Below, piece after piece: positions 11,186 to 22,439 of a stretch of DNA of 64,000 nucleotides. Source of the stretch: Cinnamomum chago (Eukaryota > Streptophyta > Magnoliopsida > Laurales > Lauraceae); assembly GCA_038049695.1 (NCBI GenBank), contig CP142457.1, positions 55,486,501 through 55,550,500 of the forward strand. Reading direction: 5' to 3'. Both the position numbers and the translations under genes were made by a program. The notes under the pieces were generated by a model, which worked only from the letters and a program-made list of their open reading frames with translations, was not told the origin of the DNA and made no database searches. The number at the start of each line of letters is the position of its first letter. Position 1 is the stretch's first letter.

Positions 11186-11658
11186 AGCATAAGTGACCCT
11201 AACAAAGCTGAAATTTCTTTTACCAAAAAAGGAAAAAAAGCTGAAATTTTAGGCACTTGTGGAAACTACCACTTGTGAAATCCATTGCATACTTTTCTTG
11301 TGGACATTTCTGGTGGATATGCCTCCAACCCTGAAATTTGCAATTTTTGTTTGTTGTAATAGAGAGAGGAGAGGGAAAGAGTACAGATCCTCGGACCTCA
11401 AAAAAATCTTCCAAATTGTGGATTTGGCTGACAATCTAAATTGCTGATGTAATTGGCCACAATGTGGATAGCAGAAGGGAGGTGCTATATGAGTTTTCTA
11501 GATGAAGGGTCCTTATCATAAAAATATTTATTCAGCAAAAAAAAAAAGTCAATGAAAATGAACTAATGGCCAAGAAAGGATTAATAATTGATAATGATCA
11601 AGAAAGGAGGACTATATTAGATGGTCATCAGTTGTAATACCTATTGTTTTATTGTCAG

Positions 11659-12914
11659 GGTCGTTCACTACAAACATTGTTGCAGCTGCACCGGTGGTTT
11701 ACTGCAGACATATATTAGACATTTCAACAACGGTATGTTATGTTGGTTTCTTGGATCACTCAATTTCATTGGGGTCACTGAATTTCCACATTAAACAAAT
11801 TAGCAGGAGCATTTGTATGTTCCATTGTTTGTAATGGGGTGTGGATGGGTGGAAGTTTAATTTACTATCTTGTTTATTTTGACTTAAGTCTTAACTTCAG
11901 AGTATTTTGTAAGACAACAATTTTACCACTTATCTTAATAAAATTCTCATGTTTGCAAAATTTTCAGGCACGAGAAGTATTGATAAATGCTGGTTAGGCA
12001 AATGCTGCAACGGTAGGCACATCTGTCTGCTTTGTTAGATGCTATAATATGATTTCTTGCTCTAAAGTTATATCCATTAATTCAGCATCTCCGTGCCTAC
12101 GTAGCTGTAATTAGATGAATTTTTTGGAGGACTAGTATGATCCTCAGCCCGAGGAGATTTCTTGTATCTCCAGGACCCGAGTTTGTACAAGAGTGCCTTC
12201 TTTGTTGTGCAGTTCATACTGTTGCTCTGATGAAACCCAATGTAACTTGGGAATGGCTGGAAAAAAAAATCCTCCATGGGACAATTTGAAGGCTGCAATT
12301 TGATTGTTGGTAGCACAAGTTGTCTACAGCAGTCAACAAGAAAAAGTTTGAATATTCTGTGAAAAATCCAATCTGCTGAAATTTCTGTGTCAAGTGTTGA
12401 TTACTCACTTCATTGCATCAACAGTCTGGATCACGGAATTGTGGAATCTTCATACAAAGTTAGGGCATTATTTTTTTAATCATATAATTCATCAGAATCT
12501 TGATTGTGATTTTTTTAATAACCTGTCACATGCTGTTTTTTTTAGGTAGTATGTGTCAACATTTTCAGCAGTTTTTTTTATCTCCTGGTTTATTTGTTCT
12601 TTTTAAATATCAGTAACTCATCCACATCTTTTTGCATTAGATAACTTCTACTTTAGCTTGTTGACTTGACAAAAGCTGATTTTATAATCATCGCAGGGGG
12701 ATGCAGGTTACCAGGATGTCATAGAATGTGCAACTGCTATTGCTAAGGTAATCAAACTATGAATCTAGAATCTCTCACGGTCATTATTGGCATGATTCAG
12801 GTGGGATATGGTCACTACTCTGTTTCCTTTTTCTTGGTGTTGCAGCTTCTACAGCTTAGGGCAGAAGAAGTTTTAATTGAATCCACTGGTGTAATTGGTC
12901 ATAGAATAAAGAAG
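11659..12914 (+). pseudogene. ArgJ-type glutamate N-acetyltransferase, partial gene (four exons)
   Basis: Four exons with intact GT-AG borders encode part of the bifunctional ornithine acetyltransferase/N-acetylglutamate synthase, a chloroplast enzyme of arginine synthesis. Exon spans are 11659-11732 (SFTTNIVAAAPVVYCRHILD), 11968-12012 (AREVLINAG, stop, ANAAT), 12697-12747 (GDAGYQDVIECATAIAK) and 12846-12914 (LLQLRAEEVLIESTGVIG, then HRIKK). The family has NAGQAN where this copy has a TAG stop at 11995-11997, a CAG-to-TAG change. I see no upstream exons (substrate-binding N-terminal part) and no exons beyond RIKK, including the autoprocessing Thr region and the beta subunit. The exon-intron pattern shows a DNA-level copy, not a processed one. 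Likely a gene fragment left by duplication or carried by a transposon. A lost 3' half elsewhere in the genome cannot be excluded. Confidence 0.85.
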
Positions 12915-13600
12915 GTAATTAATTTCTCACAAAGTGTGTATGTCATTATTGTTATCATTTTCATCATTATCATCATCATACGGGTACATTTCCATATTAT
13001 TAGCTTAAATATAAGGATGGGTTTGAAAGTTAACCCCAAATTTAATTTTGGCAGATATTGTGGGTGGGGTACTTGATTATATGTCATTATTGTTGGTTAA
13101 ACTCTCCTTCTTACTTGAATATATTATTGATACATAGTCAAATTGTTATTATTTTGTAGGTGAATGAAGAATTAATTAAACGGAGATGGAATGCCTTTTG
13201 CTAAGTGGATCTACTAATTAGGTTAAGTTAATTTTGGTTAGTTAGGGATTTCCGGAAATTGTTTACAATGTAGCTTGCCTTTTTTTGGATGCTTTTGTGA
13301 AGGTTTTGGATTATGTCGTGACGCTTTGGTTACGAATTCGAAGGTTAATGTAAATAGTTTGGATTATGGATGGATTCAAATTGGCTATGTTTTGAATAGT
13401 TTGTTTGATTTAGTGCGTGGACGAGCAAGTACGTTTCTTAATGTGAATGGTGATTGATTTCCAATTAATGAAATGGTTCTTATTGAATGTTGCTATCTAT
13501 ATTTTTTTGCATCTTTTGTAAGGCAAGTTTAGTGATTTAAAAGTGTATCCATACTGCAGCATGTTATTAGTAATGTATATATTGCATTTTTATTTAAAAA
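12915..13600. other. Noncoding stretch after the ArgJ fragment
   Basis: No further ArgJ exon was found. A 60-codon open frame at 13275-13457 has no recognised motif and no support. The sequence may be remaining intron and unrelated flank. Confidence 0.4.
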
Positions 13601-13609
13601 AAAAATGGA

Positions 13610-13961
13610 TGGTATCTCGCTTTTATGGAAACTGTCACAACTGATGGCTACTTGTGTCACTTTTGGTCCGAAAACAACATATTAATCACTGCTTTTGAAA
13701 AGCGAGACAACAAAGTTATCTTTCTTGTGACGCTTTTAAGTTATTTCAGTGTCACTTTTGGGTTTTAAGTGACACAAGTAACCATTTTTTTGTGTCACTT
13801 TGATAACAGAAACTGACACAACAAATGTATTTCTTGAGACGCTTTTACGAACTTTTAGTGACGCCGGCAGATAAGACGCTTGCATAGTAATCAGAAAAGC
13901 GGCACAAACCACTTTTTAAGACACTTTAAAAGTAACTCATTAAGACATTTTTTTTGTAGTG
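13610..13961 (-). mobile_element. CACTA-like element end with GTGTCACTTTT repeats
   Basis: The minus strand begins CACTACAAAAAAAATG at 13961. Inward are repeated motifs such as GTGTCACTTTT and GACGCTTTTA in both orientations, the arrangement seen in CACTA subterminal regions. No matching opposite end was found near 13600, so this is a truncated or degraded copy. Confidence 0.55.
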
Positions 13962-13964
13962 ATT

Positions 13965-14440
13965 GCAGTTCTATATCTTCTAAAAACGAATCCCCCAATC
14001 ATTGTTGTTTGCTAAAACTGGTCAACTCATGATGAGACCCGCTCCCTCATTATCTTGACTATCATGCCAATCTTGGCATCTCTTAGAAAAGAAAGAAAAG
14101 GATGGAAAAGGGAAGATAGTTCTCACTTTTTCAGTACGTCATTGCCTCTGCTTCGAGGTCTCCCTTGCACACCATCGTTTGAGGTGGATACTGATGCTTA
14201 GCATTTGGAATGAAGGTAGGTACCATGCTCAGTGAAAAAGTGAACTCATGCATTCCTCCATTTTATTCATATGAAGTTGAATTCTTAGAAAATTTTAACA
14301 GAAACGGCGTGTTCCTGCAAAAGCAAATAAAATTAAAGAAATAAAGGTGGAAATCTACTGATGGTGATCAAATAACCTCCTTTTGGTGTGGGGGAAGAAG
14401 AGAGAATTCTCTTTATGGGGGCACTATCATCATAATCCTT
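13965..14440 (+). repeat. Segment paralogous to 57105-57740
   Basis: Shared blocks include CCAATCATTGTTGTTT, CTCATGATGA, ATTGCCTCTG, AGCATTTGGAATGAA-like, and the run from AAATTGAAGAAATAAAGGTG to CAAATAATCTC. The copy at 57 kb contains a SINE that is absent here. Same orientation. Confidence 0.75.
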
Positions 14441-14538
14441 ATCAAAGCCTTTTTTTTTACTTATTGATGTTATACCAAAACGTTGATCTTAAAAGCACTT
14501 ATTTCATATCCTTTTCTAATTTTGCCACACATCAGCTT

Positions 14539-16671
14539 TGTTAATTAGTATGACTCACTATTAATTAGTAAGTCTTGGTTAACCGAGCCCCTGTATTATC
14601 CAAATTGTACTGTGATTAGAAGTAGACCTATTATAGTAAGTCTACTGTGATTAGAAGTTAGTTTTGAGTGTAAATGGGGTTTGGGGCTGATATTATAAAT
14701 AGAAACTCAGAGTCTCTAAGATGTACACACACAACTATTTTGATTGCATAGTGATTCTCCTGTCTCCCCGTGGACGTAAGCCAAAAGCCGAACCACGTAA
14801 ATCTTTGTTCTTTGTGCGTGATTGATCTCTTCTCGTAGCTTAGATCATAACAAACCTCCAAAAGGCTAGAAGATTGTTGGTTGTAAATGGGCCTTCAAGA
14901 AAAAGGAATGAACTCCAAGGGTGAAAGATGCTAGGTTCAAAGCATGACTGGTTGTAAAAGGCTATACTCAGAGGGAGGGTGTTGACTTCAATGAAGTGTT
15001 CTCTCCTATGGTGAAGCATAATTCTATCCGGGTGCTACTTGCTATGGTTGCTAAATTGAATTTAGAACTGGAGCAGCTTGATGTCAAGACTGCGTTTTTA
15101 CATGGCGAGCTAGATGAACAGATTTATATGCATCAACTAAAGGGGTTTAAAATTTATGGAAAGGACGACCACGTATATTTACTGAAGAAATCGTTATATG
15201 GCCTGAAACAGTCTCATAGGCAGTGGTACAAGCGTTTTGATACCTTTATAGTTGGAAAGGGTTATTACAGGAGTGTATACGACAATTGTGTCTATCACAA
15301 GAAGCACTCAAATGACTCGTATGTCTATTTGCTGTTATATGTTGATGATATGTTGATTGCTGCAAATGATATGTCTGAGACTAACAGGTTAAAGGCTCAG
15401 TTAAATGGTGAATTTGAGATAAAATACTTAGGTGCTGCAAAGAAAGTTCTTGGAATGGAGATACGAAGGAACCGGAAAGTTGGCAAATTGTCTTTGTCAC
15501 AAAAGGGGGTACCTTGAGAAGGTTCTAGAGCGCTTTAGTATGCGAAGTTCAAAACCTGTGAACACTCCATTGGCAGCCCATTTCAAACTTTCTGCTGCTT
15601 TATCACCACAAACTAATGAAGATGTGGAGCACATGTCTCGTGTTCCTTATGCTAGTGCAGTTGGGAGTATCACGTATGTCATGGTTTGCACGATGTCAGA
15701 TATTTCTCATGCGATTAATGTAGTTAGCAGATACATGGATAACCCCGGGAAGGCCCATTGGTAGGCAGTGAAATGGATACTCTGTTACTTGAAAGGTACT
15801 ACTGATGTTGGGATAGTGTATTACAGAAGCAACAACACTTCTGAAAGTGTTATTGGATATGTTCATGATTTAGATTTTGCTGGAGATTTAGACAGAAGAA
15901 GGTACTTGATAGGTTATGTCTTCACTTTTGCTAGCGATGCCATTAGTTGGAAGGCAGCATTACAATCCAAAGTTGTTTTGTCTACCACTGAAACAGAATA
16001 TATGGCAGCTACAGAAACAGTGAAGGAAGCTATTTGGCTGACAGGCTTGGTTAGAAATTTGGGATTGGAACAGAAGCTGACAATTGTTTTCTGTGACAGT
16101 CAGAGTGCGATCGATCTGACACACAATCCTAAGTATCATGAAAAGACCAAACACATTGATGTTCGGGCACACTTCATTCGAGATGTCATCGCCGAGGGTG
16201 CTATTGTAATTATTAAGATTGCTACGGCGGATAATCCAGCAGACATGATGATCAAGACTATTCCAGCAGTCAAGTTCAAGCATTGCTTGGACTTGATCAA
16301 TGTGGTCAGTACCTGAGTGCCCTAAGAGGCAGGTGGAGACGGTGAGACTTGTTTTGTGCATATCAGTTTCAATGTTCGCTAAGGTGGAGATATGTTAATT
16401 AGTATGACTCACTATTAATTAGTAAGTCTTGGTTAACTGGGCCCCTGGATTGCCCAAATTGTACTGTGATTAGAAGTTAGTTTTGGGTATAACAGGGTTT
16501 GGAGCTGATATTATAAATAGAGACGCATAGTCTCTAGGATGTACACACACAACGATTTTGATTGCATAGTGGTTCTCCTGTGTCTCCGTGTACGTATGCC
16601 AAAAGCTGAACCACGTAAATCTCTGTTCTTTGTGCGTGATTGATCTCTTCTCGTAGCCCTAGATTATAACA
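14539..16671 (+). mobile_element. Internally deleted Copia retrotransposon
   Basis: LTRs at 14539-14852 (314 bp) and 16393-16671 (279 bp) begin TGTTAATTAGTATGACTC and end ATAACA. Flanking 5-mers are AGCTT (14534-14538) and AGCCT (16672-16676), a one-mismatch target duplication. The 35-bp length difference is a direct duplication inside the left LTR containing CTACTGTGATTAGAAG. The interior starts directly in the reverse transcriptase region: primer-binding site, gag, protease and integrase are deleted. A purine tract (GGTGGAGATA, 16383-16392) precedes the right LTR. The element cannot move on its own. Confidence 0.92.
14860..16316 (+). pseudogene. Copia reverse transcriptase and RNase H, broken
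   Basis: Reading follows the Copia RVT_2 family: DVKTAFLHGELDEQIYM near 15080-15130, KKSLYGLKQSHRQWYKRF, and the catalytic YVDDML at about 15340-15357. RNase H motifs follow (STTETEYMA near 15985, DSQSAIDL near 16100, KTKHIDVR near 16150) and the frame ends [11 protein letters not shown]...[13 protein letters not shown] at 16316. Breaks seen: two stops before 14995, a frame change near 15505 and a TAG at 15762-15764. The enzyme would copy element RNA into DNA, but this copy is dead. Lineage not determined; the C-terminal FKHCLDLI suggests a Tork-like group. Confidence 0.9.
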
Positions 16672-16749
16672 AGCCTTAAAAGTCTTATCTCTAATATACT
16701 GATTTTAAGTGGGGTTGGACGAGAATTCCCTTGGGGTCATAATGGGCTT

Positions 16750-17640
16750 TTTTCAATTTTGAAGCCCCCACCTGATACATGTGGATCAGCTCTTGCCTAT
16801 TACCTCGTGTGAAGCAATCCTCCTTATATGTGTGAGTTCATATTACCTCACATATATGAGTCGTTCGTCCCTCGCAAATGCGAGTTTTTATTACCTTGCA
16901 TGTGCACGTCTCTTACCAACCCCTTAACTCGCATTAAAAAAAAAGGAAAAAAATTATTGGGATGCAAATGGATGCCCGATTCTCCATTTATTTGAAGGTT
17001 CGGACCTAGTAAAAATAGGTTTCGAACCTCTTTTCAGCCCGGATTAATTAGCGGTCCGGGTCCATAATATTTTTCCCAACCCGACAGCTAAACTGGTTGG
17101 GCCATAATGGTTTCGACCTGTATACCCACTATGCGGCCCGTTCTGTCTTTCAGTAAAAAACGGAATCTCTCGACTCTGGACTATTAGAAAGCAATCATGA
17201 CAAGAGAGAGGGAGTCTTCCTCTCACTTGGCCTTGTAATTCAAATATAATTACGGTCCTGCCCTTCTTTTCTCTACCTCTCCTCTATTCAAATACCAAAT
17301 CAAAGGGGCATGGAACAGTAACAAACCCTCGCTCTCTCACCGTCGGTCTATTTACAGGCTTTTCTTCTTCTTCTTCTTCCTCCCTCTCTCACCGTCCTTC
17401 TCCTCTCTCTCTCCCCCTTTTCCTTTCTATCCCTCTCCCTCCACTCTGCTGAGCAGGATGTCCTGCAGCTACCAGCTCCCATGTCCTCTCTCTCTCTCTC
17501 TCTCTTTCAGCTGCTCCCAGCTCAATTAGTTGTTCAGGAAGCAATCTCAATGTTTGATCAGAGCGGTTTCGGCAGGATCTTTAAAAGCCCTCTACTTTCT
17601 TCTTCGATTGGATGTTGATTCATAAGTATAAGGAGCAGGG
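16750..17640 (+). repeat. Repeat copy 1 of a segment shared with 22440-23420
   Basis: Two diverged copies about 5.7 kb apart share, in order, GATTCTCC plus a run of 'tagged' colour-like phrases around GGTTCGGACC (subterminal repeats), a CT-rich block, CCACTC...CTGAGCAGGATGTCCTGCAG, and GTTTCGGCAGGATCTTTAAA at the end. The start (GGGATGCAAATGG near 16961) resembles the terminal repeat of the Mutator-like elements at 54805 and 62550, so both copies may be truncated members of that family. The CT-rich part looks like a captured gene leader. Confidence 0.75.
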
Positions 17641-17957
17641 CTGTGGCGGCCGCTAATAATTTTAAAAAAAGTAAAAAAAATAAAAAAATGAAAAAAATAA
17701 CTTTTTAGCGACCGATGTGGCGGCCTCTAATACTTTAAAAAAAATTAAAAAAAAAGAGTGATGGTATTTAAAGTATTAGCGACCACTATGGCGGTCGCAA
17801 ATGACCACAATTTTTTTTTTTTAAGAAAGTATTAGCGACCGCCAGTGGAGGTCGCTAAAAACAATTGCGACTGCCACTGGCGGTCGCTAAAACTTTTAGC
17901 AACAAACCAGTTGCGTCGGGCTCTTGGCGGTCGCTAAAAGTCATTTTTCTAGTAATG
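17641..17957 (-). mobile_element. CACTA-like element end with GCGACCGCC repeats
   Basis: The minus strand starts CATTACTAGAAAAATGAC at 17957, one base from the CACTACTAG terminus of the element at 416. Inward, GCGGTCGCTAAAA and its complement recur about eight times. The left end near 17641 has no recognisable terminus; it abuts the repeat ending at 17640, so the element is truncated. Confidence 0.65.
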
Positions 17958-18549
17958 TCTCCCGCTAATTTTAAAAATTAATATATATCTATTTCCATTT
18001 GCCCATTCCCCCAATATTTCTTTTACACAGAGCCAAGCACCACTCCCCTTGCAAATTCTATTTTTTTTTTTTTTTTACATTCCCATTCCCCCAATATTTC
18101 TTCTACAACCACCTCCACCTGAAGCATAATCATGTATTTTAAAACTTTCATCAATCCAATGTTGGTTCATATATGGATTTGATAAATCATAATAGGTTAT
18201 AAGTACAGGTATTGATTGTCGTTAAGATCAATTTGGGTTTAATGGAATGAGCCCCGTGTTGATAAAAAAAGAATTTTTGTTGGGTTACTCTCCCACTAGG
18301 TGCATTTGTTAATGTTATATGCTTTACAAAAAAAAATTGAGTCTAAGCTTTTGAAATTATGCATGTAAGGATAAAAGAGATAGACAAAAGGTCATTTCGC
18401 TCTAAAAACCTATGGTCATTGGAAGACTATTGATTTTGGGACATGGAAATTATTAAAATAAAAATGCAGGGACCTATTTGCAAATACTAAAACCTCAGGG
18501 GTCTATTTACAAATCTTACAAACCTTAGGGGGGTATATAAAAAAAACTC

Positions 18550-19233
18550 TATTTTTTATCGTGATTTTTAAATACAGTGCAGTGTCCCTTCCCTTTTTGT
18601 TCGACTTATGTGAGCACTCAAGGGAACTGTGTCTCCCAAGTGCCATTATAGCATCCGACATTCTCAAGGGTGCTTGTATCTTTTGAATCTCTAACACACC
18701 ATTGATGGAGAGTCTTAGGTAGAAAATAGTCTTCCCTTATCTCTCTTTTTCAAGAACTTAAGATTCCTCAGTGATTTTTTTGGGATAGATAAGGAACTTT
18801 TTTGTATTTTTCATGACAAATATCTTAGCATTTGTACGACAGATTTTGGTGTATCTATGGGTATACTTCGATATTATATTTCTCCACCCACTCTTTATTA
18901 ATCTCAGTTAGATCTTAGATGTTATAAGCAAACAAGCCCTAAAGAAGAATGGGAAGAATATGAAATATGCTCCAATTTATGCCTATTATGATTACTTCTT
19001 TAACAGAGAAGAATCTTCCCTAGGGCATGCTTGCATGCCCTAGGGAAGATGAACATCAAATAACATTTTCTTTTAGGAAATTAGAATCAAAAGAAGATGT
19101 TATTTGATGCTCATTTTTTGAAAGTCATTCCTATGTATTTTAATGCAAACAAATAGGGCCCTAAAAGTTTATTTAGATTTATTGTTAAGACAGTCTTTGG
19201 AAGGTTGTGATACAATGAAGAGATTAGAAATCT

Positions 19234-19264
<31 letters not shown>

Positions 19265-19270
19265 GAGCTC
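18550..19270 (+). repeat. Duplicated segment A, first block (paralogous to 56055-57094)
   Basis: Colinear blocks shared with segment B include TGTCCCTTCCCTTTTTGTT, TCTTTTGAATCTCT, GAATATGAAATATGCTCCAAT and GTTTGGAAAG-like plus GGTTAGAAAT-like phrases leading into a TC microsatellite in both copies. Segment B has extra insertions (foldback element, solo LTR) absent here. Confidence 0.8.
19240..19264. repeat. (TC)n microsatellite
   Basis: About twelve TC units; the paralogous position in segment B holds a much longer (TC)32 run. Confidence 0.95.
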
Positions 19271-20720
19271 AATAAGAACGATGTTGCCAGGACAATTGGG
19301 GCATGTTTGGTAACGATCCTTGCTTGGTAGATCTTAAGACTTCATAATTGGGTCATAAAGCTATCATTTTATGCACTATTGTGGACTTAATTAGAGCCAA
19401 TTGCATTAGAATTTTATGATTTCATACAAATGAGAATAAATTTGAATCTCAGTCAAAATCGGTAAAAAAATCATCAATCTTACATGAATTTGTGAAACTG
19501 ATAGTCTGCATCACCCCGTGGTCCCACCAATTAGACCTTTTTTTTTTTTTTTTGTCTCTTAACACTTTGACACCATTGCTTAAAGTCATTAGGTTCAAAA
19601 TTGCATTGAGTATGTCCCATGCATAGCATGCATGCATTTCATTTAAATATTTATGGTTAGTAATTTAAATTGTTCCATCTTTATAGGGAATTCTCATAAT
19701 AAAGGGGGCCCACACTACGAGAAAAAGAGGAAAAAGAAGAAAACAATAAAAAGGAAAGAAATAAAATGGGGAAACCACACCCACACTGGATCCATGCCTA
19801 GTGATGGGTGGGGCCCACAGTTGAGACTATCCTCTCTCTCTCTCAAGTTTTCAGGAATTAGAAAATTCCTTCCTCTCTTATTAAGATTGAACTTTCAAAC
19901 TAAGGAAGGAGATTTCTAGACGAAATCCGAAATAGAGATTTAGTTGGAAAGCTCTCACAGAGAGATTTGACTCAGCCATAAAGATAAAGTTCATGGCAAA
20001 TAAAATCTCAAAAGTCAGTTCTGTTTTTGTCATGATAGCATATCGTAAAATGGCCAAAACTTTCAACTTGACTATCGGATCAGTGGACTTTATCTACTAT
20101 TGGAAATCTTATTTAGAGTAGATGTCTGTGGAGCCCAAGATCTAACAAGTTGGAGCTAAATCGACAAAGTTATGGGCACGAGATTTTTTTTTGTATATTT
20201 TAGGCGGGATTGTAAATAAATCAACACCATTGATGACAACATCTCTGCATTACATGAGAAGATCTTTGAGAAGACCCACTACTGAGAGTTGTTTCACAAC
20301 AAAGAGTTCAAGATTTACAGGAGATCACTATGCAATCCAGAATTTGAAAAGTTGCTTGGAGTGCAAGTCAAGTTAGAGGAGTCCATGATGGAGACAAACT
20401 CAAGCCACAGAAAGGAGAAAGAAACTATAAAAAGAGGACTCCCCCATAGGGGACATCCATGCTTTCCTAGGTTTAGGGTGGGACGTCCACCACCACCACT
20501 CCCCGCTCTATGCTCTCTCCCCTCTTCCTCTCCCCTCCGTCTTTTAGTTATCGATTTCTAGTTCTAATTCTCCACTTGTAATTATTTATATATTAAATGT
20601 AGCCTTGGGCCTTGTCCAAGCAAGACTTAGATCTAAGAGGACCTGAAGCATTGTATTGAAGCTATGCTATTAATGAAAGACTTGACTTTCTTTTGTGTAA
20701 TGGCTGACTTTGATACCACT
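19271..20720. other. Noncoding stretch with a promoter-like site, possibly old LTR
   Basis: No gene seen. A TATA-like CTATAAAAAGAGG at about 20426 is followed by CT-rich sequence (20505-20540) and an A/T-rich tail, which would suit a degraded LTR, but no second copy or TG...CA borders were identified. Confidence 0.35.
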
Positions 20721-20741
20721 TGTTGTGTGTCTAATACCACT

Positions 20742-20935
20742 TGTTATATGAGTGTATGCGGAAACGTGAATCACCGCGATCTAACAATCAATCAACACAA
20801 GAAATCACAAGCATACAAGAGATTTACGGAAACTTTAAACCAAGAAAGCCCCGGCACAATGACCAAAATACCCAAGACTCTAAACCAGGTCATTGGCTAA
20901 CCCAATGAACCAATCCGGTCAAATTGGAATACAAG
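20742..20935 (-). mobile_element. Tork-type Copia LTR remnant
   Basis: From TGTTATATGAGTGTATGCGG at 20742 the sequence tracks the LTR of the Copia element at 43323-48994 (GGAAACGTGAA, CAATCAATCAA, AGAGATTTAC), then skips about 100 bp and resumes with GAAAGCCCCGGCACAATGA. Just outside the LTR lies AATACCACT, the complement of a tRNA-Met primer site, so the element read on the minus strand. Only this LTR is left. Confidence 0.8.
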
Positions 20936-21324
20936 ACATAAACCTAACATGAACCACATATGAACAATATGCACCCTTAATTGTAGTAAAAGTTCATCAA
21001 ATTTGAATGTGACATAAATAGCTTTTCAGCCAAATAATAATATATTCTTGAAATGAAAGATAGCAAAAGTGAGAAGCTTAATTTGTTGTGTTGTAACGTG
21101 AAAATATTCTAGACACAGAGAAGTATGGGAATATTACAAAGATTAAATGGAGAAATTACTAACTTATAAAACTCTTTCTATCATGACTATTTGTATTCAT
21201 TAGTCTTATTGTAATGGAATACTCACACAATAACCCATGCTATGCACGGGCATTACCCACATGGCTGGTTCCCCTCTCCATCTAACTACTTTTAACATTT
21301 TTATGATAAATAATTACATATTGG

Positions 21325-21440
21325 TGTCAAGTGGTGTAGTGGTTAGTTTTGTTATTTATATAGGCAAAGGTCTTGAGTTTGAACCTTGCAACCTAAGCTG
21401 ATTTTAGCCATTTACCCAGGCTCAATAAAAATGTCAAAAT
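21325..21440 (+). mobile_element. Au-like SINE fragment
   Basis: tRNA-derived pol III box A (GTGTAGTGGTTAG, about 21333) and box B (GAGTTTGAACC, about 21374) are spaced as in tRNA genes, followed by TTTACCCAGGCTC. The poly-A tail and target duplications are not clear, so the borders are approximate. Confidence 0.6.
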
Positions 21441-21490
21441 TGAATCCCAAATCCTCGAATTTAATATATTATAATGGAAAAATAGAAAAG

Positions 21491-21626
21491 AAACCATTTG
21501 AAGGAAACTAAACAAATATCCACCATGGCATTTTTTTACTATGCTCATATAAGGAAAGAAACCATTTGAAGGAAACTAAACAAATATCCACCATGGCATT
21601 TTTTACTATGCTCATATAAGGAAAAT
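21491..21626 (+). repeat. 68-bp tandem duplication
   Basis: AAACCATTTGAAGGAAACTA starts at 21491 and again at 21559; both units run through CCACCATGGCATTTTT to CTCATATAAGGAAA. The near identity shows a recent duplication. The paralogous place in segment B (near 60000) has one unit. Confidence 0.92.
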
Positions 21627-22075
21627 GACCAAATGGGCGGTCCCAGAAATCTTCCTGTGGGCCACTCTGTAAAAGCAATTATTGGGGCTGAAGGGCCACA
21701 AGCAAAATATGCAGAAAAGTTTCTAAACAGTAATGGCGGTTTCTGAAAATTTGGAGAAGCCAATGCCCACTGCCCTCACTGTTTCCTTCAGTGGTTGAAA
21801 TTACTTTTTATTTTTTGGTAAGAGACCAAAATACGTACCTTGAATCTTTGAATTACTAAGAGAAAATTGTTTATAACAACCTTTCATCTTTTTTAGCCTC
21901 CTTTTCCATTTTCTTAAGGAGGCTCTCTGGATGAGCCTATTCATTCTCAAAATGCTCCCGAGCTTTGACTCCGGTCAACCAGATTTTACCATTAATCTTT
22001 ATTAGAAAAAAAATCTATACTCAAAACAACATTGAATTCGGGACTTTGAAAGCTCCTTCTATGTTTGTCCGTCTT
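21570..22075 (+). repeat. Segment A, second block (paralogous to 59985-60340)
   Basis: Shared phrases in the same order: ACAAATATCCA, CTCATATAAGGAAAAT, CATTTTCTTA-GGAGGCTC, CTCAAAATGCTC, TTATTAGAAA, and ATACTCAAAAC. Supports an old duplication of the whole region. Confidence 0.75.
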
Positions 22076-22439
22076 GAACTATTTGTCATGCATCCAAATG
22101 AAAACTTCATAAGACACCACTCCTCAAACTGTGCCGACGAACGGAATAACAGATTTTGATTTGATCCAGGCTTGGATCAAATCGAAATTTTTGCCACCCA
22201 TCTTGCCTAATTACTTCTAACTACTTCATGTAATTTAGTAGGGATTTTGACTGTATAAGGGCTCTACGACCCGAGTTTCGTCTTGTAGGTGTTGGAATTT
22301 AAAATTTTCTATAGAATAGTTCATGCAACAAAGGATGATGTGAAAAAGATAATTTCTACCTTTATACCATGCAACATCTAGGGATGCAACTGAGAATGAC
22401 ATCTTATACCAATGGTAAGACATGGTAGTTATGGCTGTC

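Noticed and set aside
20426-20440. TATA-box gene promoter
   Set aside because: No coding region follows; more likely part of a degraded LTR, itself unproven.
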